Translations under genes and position numbers: made by a program
Assembly (NCBI RefSeq): GCF_002149965.1
Contig: NZ_MSQB01000037.1
Coordinates: 1,558 to 41,046 of the forward strand
Length of the DNA: 39,489 nt
Source of the DNA: Novosphingobium panipatense
GTDB taxonomy: Bacteria; Pseudomonadota; Alphaproteobacteria; Sphingomonadales; Sphingomonadaceae
Direction: 5' to 3'
Notes under the pieces: generated by a model
The model's input: only the letters and a program-made list of their open reading frames with translations
Databases searched by the model: none
What the model was told of the DNA's origin: nothing
Part shown: piece by piece, positions 16,801 to 25,005 of the stretch
How the letters are laid out: each line of letters starts with the position of its first letter
Numbering within the stretch: the first letter of the stretch is position 1

Positions 16801-17610
16801 TCAGGCGACCTTGTCCTTGAGGGCTTCCATTACGAGCTCCGCGGTGCGGGTAGCGCTGGCGGGGTTCTGGCCGGTCACCAGATTGCCGTCGCGCAGGGCG
16901 AAGGGGGCAAAATCGGGGCCGCCTTCGTGCTTGCCCCCAAGTTCCTTGAGGCGCGTTTCGAGCAGGAACGGCACCGCCTGATCGAGGCCGACCGCGCGTT
17001 CCTCGCTGTCGGTGAAGCCCGCGACACGGCGGCCAGCCACGAGGGGCGTGCCATCGGCCTTCTTCGCCGAGACCAGCCCTGCCGGTCCATGGCAGACGGC
17101 GGCGACGATCTTGCCTTCGCGGTCGAAGCGTTCGACCAGGCGGGCCAGTTCGTCGCTGCCGGGGTAATCGAACATGGTGCCGTGGCCGCCGGGCAGGAAC
17201 AGCGCGTCGTAGCTGGCGGGATCGATGCTTGTGAATACAGGGGTGCTGGCAACCTCGGCCTTCAGGGCCTCGTCCTTCAGATAGCGTTCGACCGAAGCGT
17301 CGTTCTCGCCGTCGGCGTTGACGCTGCGCTGGTCGACGGGGATGGCGCCGCCCTTGATCGAGGCCAGCGTCACCTCGGCGCCCGCATCGCGGAAGGCATA
17401 ATACGGGGTGGTAAGTTCCTCGAGCCAGACACCCGTCGGTTCGGTGCCAGGGGTCATGCGGTCGGCGGAGGTGTTCACTATAAGTATGCGGCTCATCGTC
17501 AATTGTCCTTTTCCATTAATGCTGGGAGCACGAGCGAACACACCCGATGCAGCCGAAACTGCCGCAATTGTAGCGGTGAGTGTCTGCAGCAGTTGGCGGC
17601 GATTTTGCAT
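16801..17610 (-). CDS. DJ-1/PfpI protein, Hsp31/glyoxalase III-like, with a possible export signal
   Basis: A 269-residue protein. The domain from residue 40 (SRILIVNTSADRM) matches Hsp31-like DJ-1 proteins: E64/E65 in GVWLEELTTPYY, LPGGHGTMFDYP and the nucleophile C173 in AAVCHGPAG. Such enzymes hydrate methylglyoxal to lactate without glutathione or act as chaperones. The first 30 residues (NRRQLLQTLTATIAAVSAAS) form a hydrophobic, twin-arginine-like leader, so the protein may be exported. A start at the internal ATG at 17496 would give a cytoplasmic form. First gene of the operon, divergent from a LysR gene. Confidence 0.83.
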   Translation of the reverse strand: MQNRRQLLQTLTATIAAVSAASGVFARAPSINGKGQLTMSRILIVNTSADRMTPGTEPTGVWLEELTTPYYAFRDAGAEVTLASIKGGAIPVDQRSVNADGENDASVERYLKDEALKAEVASTPVFTSIDPASYDALFLPGGHGTMFDYPGSDELARLVERFDREGKIVAAVCHGPAGLVSAKKADGTPLVAGRRVAGFTDSEERAVGLDQAVPFLLETRLKELGGKHEGGPDFAPFALRDGNLVTGQNPASATRTAELVMEALKDKVA

Positions 17611-17681
17611 TCGATCATTTCTTTCGGCGACCTAAATACGCATGGAACGGCATCATGAAATCCAAAGGGAATGGCGGGCCG

Positions 17682-17699
17682 CCATAAATCTGCTTATGG
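17682..17699. promoter_or_regulatory. Candidate LysR binding box
   Basis: A perfect inverted repeat CCATAA-N6-TTATGG in the divergent promoter between the DJ-1-like operon (start 17610) and the LysR gene (start 17707). It contains the T-N11-A layout of LysR boxes. Its closeness to the lysR start fits autoregulation. Confidence 0.5.
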
Positions 17700-17706
17700 A
17701 ACCGGA

Positions 17707-18585
17707 ATGTCCCTCCTGCAGTTGCGCACTTTCGTCGAAGTCTACCGCCGTCGTTCATTGAGCGAAGCGGCACGGGCGATCGGCATCACCCAGCCTGCGG
17801 CCTCGCAACACATCGCCTCGCTCGAGGCGCAACTGGGCCATCCCTTGTTCGATCGACATTCGCGGGGTGTTCGACCAACAGCGATTGCCGACGATCTCGC
17901 GGCTTCGGTCGGAAGCAGCCTCGACACAGCGGAATCGGCGCTGGCCAGCGCGCGGGCCCGATCGTCCCGCCTTTCCGGCACGGTCCACATCGCCGCGCCG
18001 TCCGACCTGCTGGGCGAAATGATCACGCCCCGGCTGGCCCCGCTGCTGGATGCGGGGCTAGACCTGCGCCTGCATATCGGCGGGCGCGAGGCGCTCTACG
18101 CCCTGCTGCTCGAGGACAAGGTGCACTTGGCCGTCACCGCCTCGCAACCCGAAGAACCGCGGCTGGCCTTCCATGCGCTGGGCGAAGAAGAGCTGCGCGC
18201 CGTCGCCTCGCCCGCCATGGCGAGGCGGATTGCCGAATTGCCGCTTGCCGACGGGCTCAACCGGACGGCCCACCTCGCCTACGACCTCGACCGGCCGCTG
18301 CTGCGAACCTGGCTCCATGCAAACCAGATCGAGCTGACGAGCCAGCCCGCGTTGACCGCGCCCGATCTGAGAGTATTGCGATCGGGATTGTGCGCGGGTC
18401 TCGGCTGGACGGTGATGCCCGGCTATCTCACCCGCAGCGAACGCGCTGCCTGCACGCTGATCGAGATACCCGCCCCGGTCACGGTGCCGCGCAACGCTTA
18501 CTACCTCGTCTGGGCACGCTCATCGCTGCGACACCCGCGCGTGGCGATGGCTCGGGACGCCCTGATTGCTGCACTCCGAACATAA
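17707..18585 (+). CDS. LysR-family transcriptional regulator (first)
   Basis: A 292-residue LysR regulator. The winged helix-turn-helix covers about residues 1-60 (LLQLRTFVEVYRRRSLSEAA, then GITQPAASQHIASLEAQLG). The effector domain runs from about residue 88. The start at 17707 (MSLLQLRTF) begins at the conserved HTH; an upstream in-frame ATG at 17671 would run through the operator-like repeat and is less likely. It is divergent from the reactive-carbonyl operon, which it probably activates. Effector unknown. Confidence 0.88.
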   Translation: MSLLQLRTFVEVYRRRSLSEAARAIGITQPAASQHIASLEAQLGHPLFDRHSRGVRPTAIADDLAASVGSSLDTAESALASARARSSRLSGTVHIAAPSDLLGEMITPRLAPLLDAGLDLRLHIGGREALYALLLEDKVHLAVTASQPEEPRLAFHALGEEELRAVASPAMARRIAELPLADGLNRTAHLAYDLDRPLLRTWLHANQIELTSQPALTAPDLRVLRSGLCAGLGWTVMPGYLTRSERAACTLIEIPAPVTVPRNAYYLVWARSSLRHPRVAMARDALIAALRT

Positions 18586-18751
18586 TTGTGGCCACGCCTG
18601 TTGGGCCGTGAGCGCAATGTCGGGTCTGAACCAATTGAGCGCTGGCGGAACGAATGGCGGCTTTCGGGATCGTCCGCGACAAGGCCGAACGACCGAATTT
18701 GGGGCGCATCGCTGTCGAACTGGCTCCCCGCCATGGCGAGGAGCCAGTCGG

Positions 18752-19384
18752 TCAGATTTCGGTGCCTTCTGCAAGGGTGAGGGCATCTTCAACATCGACG
18801 CCGAGGTAGCGGACCGTGTTTTCGATCTTCGTATGCCCAAGAAGAATTTGCACCGCCCGCAGATTGCCTGTCGCCTTGTAGATGATCGACGCCTTTGTCC
18901 GCCGGAGCGAATGAGTGCCATATTCTTCTCGGCGGAGGCCGATGCCAGTAACCCACTCATCGACCAAGCGAGCATATTGGCGGGTGCTCAGGTGTGCGGA
19001 GTGATCGATCCGGCTCGGAAATGCGAAATCGTGGAGAGCACCTCCTCGACGGTCCAGCCATGCCAAAAGGCTGCCCCTGGCGTCAGCCGTCAACTCGAAC
19101 TGGACGGGCCGACCTGTCTTCTGCTGGATCACGATCGCCCTTGTCCGGATCTGCCCGCCGACCACAAGTTCGCCGATCTTGATTTTTACCACGTCACAGC
19201 CGCGCAGCTTGCTGTCGATCGCCAAGTCGAACAGCGCACGATCCCGAACGCGTCGATGCTGGTCTAGGAAAAAGCGGATCGCCCAGACCTGTCGCGGTTT
19301 CAGCGGTCGCTTGGCTCCAACCTTGCGCCCGGCGTTCCATGCCCGCCGGTCGTATGCGCCAGGGTCATATTCAGACATTCCCAT
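18752..19384 (-). CDS. Compact tyrosine recombinase (site-specific integrase)
   Basis: A 210-residue integrase that is almost only catalytic domain. Catalytic residues visible: the first arginine in SKLRGCDVVKIK, the HSLRR box (GTHSLRRTKASIIY), the GH motif in LLGHTKIENTVRYLG and the nucleophilic tyrosine in that last segment. The usual N-terminal core-binding domain (~100 residues) is reduced to a short basic leader, so DNA specificity may rely on another protein or an unusual site. The start at 19384 follows AAAGGAG, which lies inside a hairpin (19388-19422). No tRNA gene or attachment repeat was recognised nearby. Confidence 0.87.
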   Translation of the reverse strand: MGMSEYDPGAYDRRAWNAGRKVGAKRPLKPRQVWAIRFFLDQHRRVRDRALFDLAIDSKLRGCDVVKIKIGELVVGGQIRTRAIVIQQKTGRPVQFELTADARGSLLAWLDRRGGALHDFAFPSRIDHSAHLSTRQYARLVDEWVTGIGLRREEYGTHSLRRTKASIIYKATGNLRAVQILLGHTKIENTVRYLGVDVEDALTLAEGTEI

Positions 19385-19387
19385 TGG

Positions 19388-19422
19388 TTTTCTCCTTTGG
19401 CCGGTAGTGGCCAATGAGAAAA
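19388..19422 (-). promoter_or_regulatory. Leader hairpin covering the integrase ribosome-binding site
   Basis: On the minus strand, TTTTCTCATTGGCC can pair with GGCCAAAGGAGAAAA across a 6-nt loop, with one small bulge. The 3' arm contains the AGGAG just upstream of the integrase ATG (19384). The folded leader would hide the ribosome-binding site and keep integrase expression low. The same inverted repeat could alternatively be a protein operator. Confidence 0.5.
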
Positions 19423-19533
19423 CGATGAACAGGCACCTGCCGCTGGCCGATAGGCGAATGTCCCCTTTGGAGTCAGATTACGTAGATTGCAGTCGCTCAC
19501 GCGGAGTCAGCCGCCTAAAATCAGGCGCGTCGG

Positions 19534-20250
19534 TCACACCAGCGCCTTGCCGATCGAGGCCCCGCCGTCGATGAACAGGGTCTGCCCGGTGATAAAGGCG
19601 GCATCCTCTCCCATCAGGAACGCGATCCCCGCCGCGATTTCATCGGGTTTGCCGAAGCGCCCCATCGGCACGCCCGAGAGGTAACGCTTCTCGCCTTCGG
19701 AGCCGGGCTGGTTGTTGGCGCGGAACAACTCGGTTTCGGTCGGCCCCGGAGCGACGGCATTGACGGTGATTCCCGTGGTTGCCAGTTCCAGCGCCCAGCT
19801 GCGCGTGAAGCTGATGAGCGCCAGCTTCGCGGCGGCATAGGCCGTGCGCTCGGGCGCGCCGAGGACGGTCAGGCTCGAGATGTTGACGATGCGGCCCCAT
19901 CCCCGCACGCGCATGCCGGCAAGGATCGCCTGGACCGCCTGCACGGTGGGATGGAGGTTGACGCGCAGCACTTCATCCAGCGCGGGCAGTTCCACTTCGC
20001 CCAGCTTCTGCGGGCGGACAAGGCCGACATTGTTGACCACGCCGTCAAAGGCATGGGTTGCGGCCAGATCGCGCAGCGTGGCCTCGGTTGCTTCGGTATC
20101 GCCAAGGTCAAGGCGCACCAGCGTGCCGGGAAAAGCGTCCATGGCATGACGGGCGATGCCCACGACATGGTGTCCGGCATCGGCAAGGCGGTGCGAGAGA
20201 GCAAGGCCGATGCCCTTGCTGGCGCCGGTGACAAGGAACGTGCGGGACAT
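19534..20250 (-). CDS. SDR family oxidoreductase
   Basis: A 238-residue short-chain dehydrogenase with the cofactor motif TGASKGIG (8-15), NNVG (73-76, valine replacing the usual alanine), N98, catalytic S125, Y138 and K142 (YAAAK), and a C-terminal ITGQTLFIDGGAS typical of FabG-like enzymes. The start at 20250 follows GCAGGAG. It lies downstream of the frameshifted peroxiredoxin gene in the same orientation. Substrate unknown. Confidence 0.87.
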   Translation of the reverse strand: MSRTFLVTGASKGIGLALSHRLADAGHHVVGIARHAMDAFPGTLVRLDLGDTEATEATLRDLAATHAFDGVVNNVGLVRPQKLGEVELPALDEVLRVNLHPTVQAVQAILAGMRVRGWGRIVNISSLTVLGAPERTAYAAAKLALISFTRSWALELATTGITVNAVAPGPTETELFRANNQPGSEGEKRYLSGVPMGRFGKPDEIAAGIAFLMGEDAAFITGQTLFIDGGASIGKALV

Positions 20251-20274
20251 GAGAGGCTCCTGCGGGAAAAACTT

Positions 20275-20324
20275 GCCCCGGACGCGGGTGGGGGGAGATT
20301 TTGGGGTGTTCGAGCGTCCGGGGC
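20275..20324 (-). other. Long-loop inverted repeat between peroxiredoxin and SDR genes
   Basis: A perfect 11-bp inverted repeat, GCCCCGGACGC with its complement, separated by 28 nt, filling the 88-bp gap between the two genes. It may be a processing or attenuation hairpin. No U-tract is present. Confidence 0.35.
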
Positions 20325-20338
20325 GGGAGGTTACGGCC

Positions 20339-21012
20339 TCAGGCCGCGATGGCACTCGCCTTGCGCAGCGCGGGGAGCATGTCCTCCGGCTCGGGACGGC
20401 GGGTGTAGTCGGGGTTGACCTCGGCATAGAGGATCGTGCCGTCCTGGCCGATCACGAAACGTGCGGGCATCGGCAGCGTCCAACTGGGATCGCCGTTGAA
20501 CATCGGCAGGTCGTTCTTGAGGCTCTTGTAGAGATCGACGAGATAGTCGGGCAGTTCGAAGCGCAGGCCGAAGGCGGCGGCGACGTCGTTGTGCGTGTCC
20601 GACAGGATCGGGAACGAGAGTCCGTTCTGACGAACCGACTTGCGGCTGTTGGGCGCGCTCTGCGGAGAGATCGCCACCAGGCTGGCACCGAGCCCGGTAA
20701 ACTGGGGCAGGCCGCCTCAAGCGCCTGAAGCTCCATGTTGCAGTACGGGCACCACACACCGCGATAGAAGCTGACCACCAGCGGCCCCTTCTCCAGCAGC
20801 GCAGCAGAGGAAACCGGATTGCCCTCGGGATCGTGGAGCATGAAAGCAGGCGCCTTGTCACCGGCCTTGAGCGCACACGATGCCGCGCCCGAGGCAATTA
20901 GTTCGGCAGTGGCGCGGTGCATTGTCGCAATGACTTCGGGCGGTACATTGTAGGGCGGCTTTCCGGCTTCGAAATCGGCCTTGAAGGCATCGAGCTTGGC
21001 TTGCAGGGTCAT
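20339..21012 (-). pseudogene. Peroxiredoxin-like (AhpC/TSA, redoxin) gene, frameshifted
   Basis: The N-terminal half starts at 21012 (MTLQAKLDAFKADFEAGKPP) and holds the thioredoxin-fold active site VSFYRGVWCPYCNMEL. It leaves frame near 20705. The C-terminal half continues in another frame from about 20700 (FTGLGASLVAISPQSAPNSR) to the stop at 20339. Adding one C in the GCGGCCTGCCCCAG stretch restores a normal ~224-residue alkyl hydroperoxide reductase-like protein. Either a recent inactivating deletion or a base-calling error. An ATTCC-N5-GGAAT box lies 88 bp upstream (21100-21114). Confidence 0.83.
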
Positions 21013-21097
21013 GATACAGGGTCTTTCTTGCTGGGGGCGATGGAAGGATTTTGTCGCACTGCGCGTGACGGCGGCAGTCGCGGCGAGCGACTAGGCA

Positions 21098-22210
21098 TCA
21101 TTCCGCTGCGGAATGTTCGTGGGCACGTTGAAGCCGCGGATAGTCGGTGTAGCCATGGGCATCGCCGCCGTAGAACGTGCTGCGATCGTAGGCGTTGAGC
21201 GGGGCGCCCTCGCGCAGCCGGTCAGGCAGATCGGGGTTGGCGATGAAGGCGCGGCCGAAGGCAACCGCATCGGCATCGCCCGCCTTCAGGATCGCCTCGG
21301 CACTCGGTCCGTCGAACCCGCCCGCGGCAATGATCGTCCCGCCAAACGCGGCGCGCAGGTGGCGAGCGGCAACCGCGTCAGTCTCTGCGATCAGCTCGGT
21401 GCCGCGAATGCGCGGTTCGACGACGTGCAGATAGGCGATCCCCAGCGCGTCAAGCCGGCCCGCCACATACCCGAAGGTCGCGGGCGGATTGCTGTCGTGC
21501 ATCGACCCGTACGTGCCGCTTGGGCTGAGCCGAACGCCCACCCGATCGGGTCCGAACGCACCCATCGCCGCCTCGGTTGCTTCCAGAAGGAAGCGTGCGC
21601 GGTTTTCGATCGGGCCGCCGTAATCGTCGGTGCGGTGATTGGTGCGGTCCTGCAGGAACTGGTCGGGCAGATAGCCGTTGGCGCCGTGGATCTCGACACC
21701 GTCGAAACCGGCCGCCTTGGCGCGCGCCGCCCCCTCGCCGAAGCGGGCGATGATGGCGGGAATCTCATCCCGCTCAAGCGCGCGGGGCATCGAAAAGGGC
21801 ACTTCGCCGTCCGGACCGTAGGCATGGCCCTGTGCCGGGATTGCCGACGGAGCCACCGGGGCCTTGCCGCCTGGTTGCAGTGATACGTGCGACCGGCGCC
21901 CCACATGCCACAACTGCATGACGATCTGCCCGCCTTGCGCATGAACGGCATCGGTCACCCGGCGCCACCCGGCGATCTGGGCATCGTCATAGATCCCCGG
22001 CGCGCCGGCATAGCCATAGCCCTCGCGCATCACCGGCGTCGCTTCCGAGACGATCAGCCCACCCTGGCTGGCGCGCTGGGTATAGTATTCTACCATCAGG
22101 TCGCTCGGCAGGTCGCCGGGATCGGAGCGCATGCGGGTCAACGGGGCCATGACCACGCGGTGGCCAAGTTCCAGCGCCCCGGCCTGAATTGGCGTGAAGA
22201 GTTTGGACAT
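21098..22210 (-). CDS. Alkene reductase, classical old yellow enzyme (NemA-like)
   Basis: A 370-residue FMN ene-reductase of the classical OYE/NemA subclass: VVMAPLTRMRS (threonine rather than the cysteine of YqjM types), QLWHVGRRSH and the His-Asn pair in IHGANGYLPDQFL. It reduces N-ethylmaleimide-like compounds, enones and nitrate esters in relatives. The start at 22210 (MSKLFTPIQAG) follows a ribosome-binding site, AAGGAG. It is 32 bp downstream of the GST gene and probably co-transcribed. It is the second OYE in the window and of a different subclass. Confidence 0.9.
   Translation of the reverse strand: MSKLFTPIQAGALELGHRVVMAPLTRMRSDPGDLPSDLMVEYYTQRASQGGLIVSEATPVMREGYGYAGAPGIYDDAQIAGWRRVTDAVHAQGGQIVMQLWHVGRRSHVSLQPGGKAPVAPSAIPAQGHAYGPDGEVPFSMPRALERDEIPAIIARFGEGAARAKAAGFDGVEIHGANGYLPDQFLQDRTNHRTDDYGGPIENRARFLLEATEAAMGAFGPDRVGVRLSPSGTYGSMHDSNPPATFGYVAGRLDALGIAYLHVVEPRIRGTELIAETDAVAARHLRAAFGGTIIAAGGFDGPSAEAILKAGDADAVAFGRAFIANPDLPDRLREGAPLNAYDRSTFYGGDAHGYTDYPRLQRAHEHSAAE
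21100..21114. promoter_or_regulatory. LysR-type box, copy 1 (ATTCC-N5-GGAAT)
   Basis: ATTCC-GCTGC-GGAAT lies across the last codons of the alkene reductase gene and 86 bp upstream of the peroxiredoxin-like start. It has the same dyad as the boxes at 23146-23160 and 25006-25020 and contains a T-N11-A core. Confidence 0.5.
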
Positions 22211-22242
22211 GAAGGTTCTCCTTGAAAACGCGGAAGCGTCGC

Positions 22243-22863
22243 TCAGTCCTGCGGGACCAGCGCTTCTGTGCGGGCGATGGCGCGCTGCACGGCGGGACGG
22301 CTTTCGATACGGGCGTACCAGCGGGCCACATGGGGCGTCTGGTCGAAGTCGATGCCGGGAAAGGCGCGGCGCCACAGCCAGCCAAAGTGCGTGATGTCGG
22401 CAATGGAAAAGCTGTCTCCGGCGACGAAGGGGCGATCGGCCAGCACCGCATCGAGCAGGCCCAGCGTGCGGCGTGCCTCGGCCGAGAAGCGCTCGATCGC
22501 GATCGGTTGCGGCTCGGCGGCAAAGCGCAGGAAGAAGCCGGCCTGACCGAACGCCGGGCTTAAGCCAGAGGCGTGGAAGAACAGTTGCTCGAACACGCGG
22601 CCGCGGCCTTGCGCATCGGTCGGAATCAGTTTGCCGGTTGTTTCGGCCAGATGGACGAGGATCGCGGCGCTTTCGGTAAGAACGAACCCGTCCTCGACCA
22701 GCACCGGTACCTTGCCACCGGGATTGAGCGCGAGGAAGGCATCGGCCTTCTGCTCGCCCTTGCGCACGTTGACCGGGTGAAGGGTGTAGTCGAGGCCGAG
22801 CTCCTCGAGCGCGATGGGAACCTTGACGCTGTTGGGCGTGGCGAAGGCGTAGAGGTCGATCAT
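22243..22863 (-). CDS. Glutathione S-transferase (YfcG/YghU-like)
   Basis: A 206-residue GST. The N-terminal thioredoxin-like domain starts MIDLYAFATPNSVKVPIALE, with the asparagine/serine pair used by the Nu-class (YfcG/YghU) enzymes to bind the glutathione thiol, then GKVPVLVEDGFVLTESAAIL (the cis-proline and E-S glutathione contacts). The helical C-terminal domain follows. Nu-class enzymes often have disulfide reductase or peroxidase activity. The start at 22863 follows AAAGGAC. First gene of the GST-alkene reductase operon. Confidence 0.88.
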   Translation of the reverse strand: MIDLYAFATPNSVKVPIALEELGLDYTLHPVNVRKGEQKADAFLALNPGGKVPVLVEDGFVLTESAAILVHLAETTGKLIPTDAQGRGRVFEQLFFHASGLSPAFGQAGFFLRFAAEPQPIAIERFSAEARRTLGLLDAVLADRPFVAGDSFSIADITHFGWLWRRAFPGIDFDQTPHVARWYARIESRPAVQRAIARTEALVPQD

Positions 22864-23189
22864 GGGCGGTGTCCTTTGGAAAGGGGCGAACAGGTCAGGG
22901 ACGGGAAGCACGCAGGCGCTGCAGAACAGGCGCAGCAGCCACGATCAGCGCGCCAACCGCGTTCCCGGTGTCGAGAAACAGGATCACCCCATCGAACACC
23001 GATGGGATTCGATGCAGGCGAGATAGGCAGGCGAGCATGGCGGCGGCCCTTTGGCGAAGAGGCTGCCCCGGACCGTCCGAAGCAGCAGGCCCTCAGATGC
23101 CTCACCGACGCTGGACATGGCAGATGGCGTGCGGCAATAGACGTCATTCCATTTTGGAATAAGGCCATTCAGGAATAGGGAATGCCGCG
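22864..23189. other. Divergent intergenic region GST / LysR
   Basis: 326 bp. It contains the LysR-type box at 23146-23160 and several GGAAT half sites close to the LysR start (around 23171-23183). A 47-codon minus-strand frame (23038-22895, starting MLACLSRLHRIPSV) has a hydrophobic middle but no clear ribosome-binding site or family, so I do not call it a gene. Confidence 0.4.
23146..23160. promoter_or_regulatory. LysR-type box, copy 2 (ATTCC-N5-GGAAT)
   Basis: ATTCC-ATTTT-GGAAT, 29 bp before the start of the second LysR gene, in the divergent region shared with the GST operon. The position fits autoregulation. Confidence 0.6.
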
Positions 23190-24104
23190 ATGGACCGATT
23201 TCAGGCGATGACGACTTTCGTGCGGGTAGTGGAGACCGGATCGTTCTCGGCCGCCGCGCGCCAGCTCAATGTCGGCCAGCCCGCCGTCTCCAAGACCATC
23301 GCCGCGCTGGAAGACCGCCTGCAGGTGCGCCTGCTGATCCGCTCGACGCACGGCCTGACGGCAACCGAGGCGGGGGTGCGCTTCTACGAACGCGCCAAGG
23401 CCGCCGTTACCGAGGCGGACGAGGCCGAACTGGCCGCGCGCGGTGCCGGATCGGGGCTGGCGGGCACGCTGCGCGTATCCGCTGCCACCACCTTTGCGCG
23501 TCTTCATATCGTGCCGCTCCTGCCGCGGTTCCTCGAGATGCACCCCGATCTGGCGGTGGACGTGATCCTCGACGATCGGGTGATCGACCTGGTGGCCGAA
23601 GGCGTGGACGTTTCGCTGCGCATGGGCGCTCTGCCCGATTCCTCCGCCGTCGCCCGCAAGCTGGCGACCGGCGCGCGCTCGGTACTGGCCACGCCCGCCT
23701 ACCTCGCCCGTGCCGGAACGCCGACGAGCCCGGCCCAACTCGCCGAGCATCAAGCCGTGGTCTACAGCCAGCTCGCCAATAGCTGGAGCTTTACGCGCGC
23801 GGGCGCGCAAGTCTCCGTTTCGGTAAGCGGAAGGGTCCGCCTCAGCGCTGCCGAGGGCCTGCGCGTGGCCGTGCTGGCGGACATGGGGCTGACCATCGCC
23901 TCGGACTGGATGTTCTCACCCGAACTGGAGAGCGGCGCGGTGGTAAGAGTCCTGCAGGACTGGTCGCTGCCACCGCTGGATCTGTGGGCCGTGTTTCCGA
24001 GCGGACGCATGGCCAGTGCGAAGGCACGGGCCTTTGCCGAGTTCGTCCAGAAGGCGATGAACGAGGAGCAGTCGACGGATGGCGCGCATTCCGGCGAAGC
24101 ATAA
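23190..24104 (+). CDS. LysR-family transcriptional regulator (second)
   Basis: A 304-residue LysR regulator of the common CrgA/DmlR-like branch (MDRFQAMTTFVRVVETGSFS, then NVGQPAVSKTIAALEDRLQV for the recognition helix). The effector domain follows from about residue 90 (GTLRVSAATTFARLHIVPLL). It is flanked by the GST/OYE/peroxiredoxin/SDR operon on one side and crotonase and AhpD-like genes on the other. Three copies of one palindromic LysR-type box occur in this neighbourhood, making it the likely controller of the whole cluster. Confidence 0.88.
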   Translation: MDRFQAMTTFVRVVETGSFSAAARQLNVGQPAVSKTIAALEDRLQVRLLIRSTHGLTATEAGVRFYERAKAAVTEADEAELAARGAGSGLAGTLRVSAATTFARLHIVPLLPRFLEMHPDLAVDVILDDRVIDLVAEGVDVSLRMGALPDSSAVARKLATGARSVLATPAYLARAGTPTSPAQLAEHQAVVYSQLANSWSFTRAGAQVSVSVSGRVRLSAAEGLRVAVLADMGLTIASDWMFSPELESGAVVRVLQDWSLPPLDLWAVFPSGRMASAKARAFAEFVQKAMNEEQSTDGAHSGEA

Positions 24105-24203
24105 ACGCTATCGCCACGCGCCTTCGTCCGCGACTTAAGGGAATGGCCTACCTGGGTGGCACGCCGACCGATCACGGTGCGGCCTCACCCAAGGAGCCTT
24201 CCC

Positions 24204-24968
24204 ATGTCCCGCTTTGAAACCTATCGCGATGCCTTTCCCCATGCCCGCCTGACCCGCAAGGACAACGGCGTCCTCGAAGTCGCGCTGCACAGCGATGGCG
24301 GCAAGCTGGTCTTCGACGGCCATGCCCATGAGGAATTCGTCGACCTGTTCCACGCCATCGGCGAGGATCGCGACAACCGCGTGGTCATCCTGACCGGCAG
24401 CGGCGATGCCTTCATGGACACGATCAGCCCCGACGGTTTCGATTTCTTCACGCCCACCGGCTACGACAAGATCCTGCGCGAAGGGCGAAAGGTGCTCTCC
24501 AACCTGCTCGATATCGAAGTGCCGATGATTACCGCGCTGAACGGCCCGGTGCGCTTGCACAGCGAATATGCCCTGCTCACGGACGTGATCCTCGCCACGC
24601 CCGAAACGGTGTTCCAGGACAAGCCGCACTTCGATTTCGGCATCGTTCCGGGCGATGGCGTCCACTTGCTCTGGCCCGAAGTGCTCGGCTCGATCCGTGG
24701 GCGCTATTTCCTGCTCACCCGCCAGGAACTGGACGCGCAGACCGCAAAGGACTGGGGTGTCGTCAACGAGATCGTCCCGGCCGACCGCCTGCTCGCCCGC
24801 GCGCATGAAATCGCCGATAGCCTTGCCAGTCTGCCGCCGCTGACCAGTTGTTATACCCGCATCGCGCTGACCCAGCGCCTGCGCCGTCTGATCGACGAAG
24901 GCACCGGCTATGGCCTCGCGCTCGAAGGCATCAGTGCCGCCGAGGTCGCCCGTTCAATGAACGGTTGA
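24204..24968 (+). CDS. Enoyl-CoA hydratase/isomerase (crotonase) family protein
   Basis: A 254-residue crotonase-fold protein: GVLEVALHSDGGKLVFDGHA at the start, VVILTGSGDAFMDT for the first oxyanion loop and ITALNGPVRLHSEYALLTDV for the second. The usual GAGxxL around the second oxyanion hole is replaced by LHSEYAL, and the canonical catalytic glutamates are not obvious, so its reaction may differ from hydration (some relatives are C-C hydrolases). The start at 24204 follows AAGGAG. It lies 99 bp downstream of the LysR gene. Confidence 0.82.
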   Translation: MSRFETYRDAFPHARLTRKDNGVLEVALHSDGGKLVFDGHAHEEFVDLFHAIGEDRDNRVVILTGSGDAFMDTISPDGFDFFTPTGYDKILREGRKVLSNLLDIEVPMITALNGPVRLHSEYALLTDVILATPETVFQDKPHFDFGIVPGDGVHLLWPEVLGSIRGRYFLLTRQELDAQTAKDWGVVNEIVPADRLLARAHEIADSLASLPPLTSCYTRIALTQRLRRLIDEGTGYGLALEGISAAEVARSMNG

Positions 24969-25005
24969 ACCGCCAGTCCGCCGTTTCTCTTGGGTGCGGC
25001 TTCCT

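Noticed and set aside
18586..19533. Attachment-site repeats flanking the compact integrase
   Set aside because: No direct repeat pair of convincing length was found in the gaps on either side.
22895..23038. 47-codon minus-strand frame in the GST/LysR gap
   Set aside because: Hydrophobic middle but no ribosome-binding site and no known family; kept only as a note in the intergenic entry.
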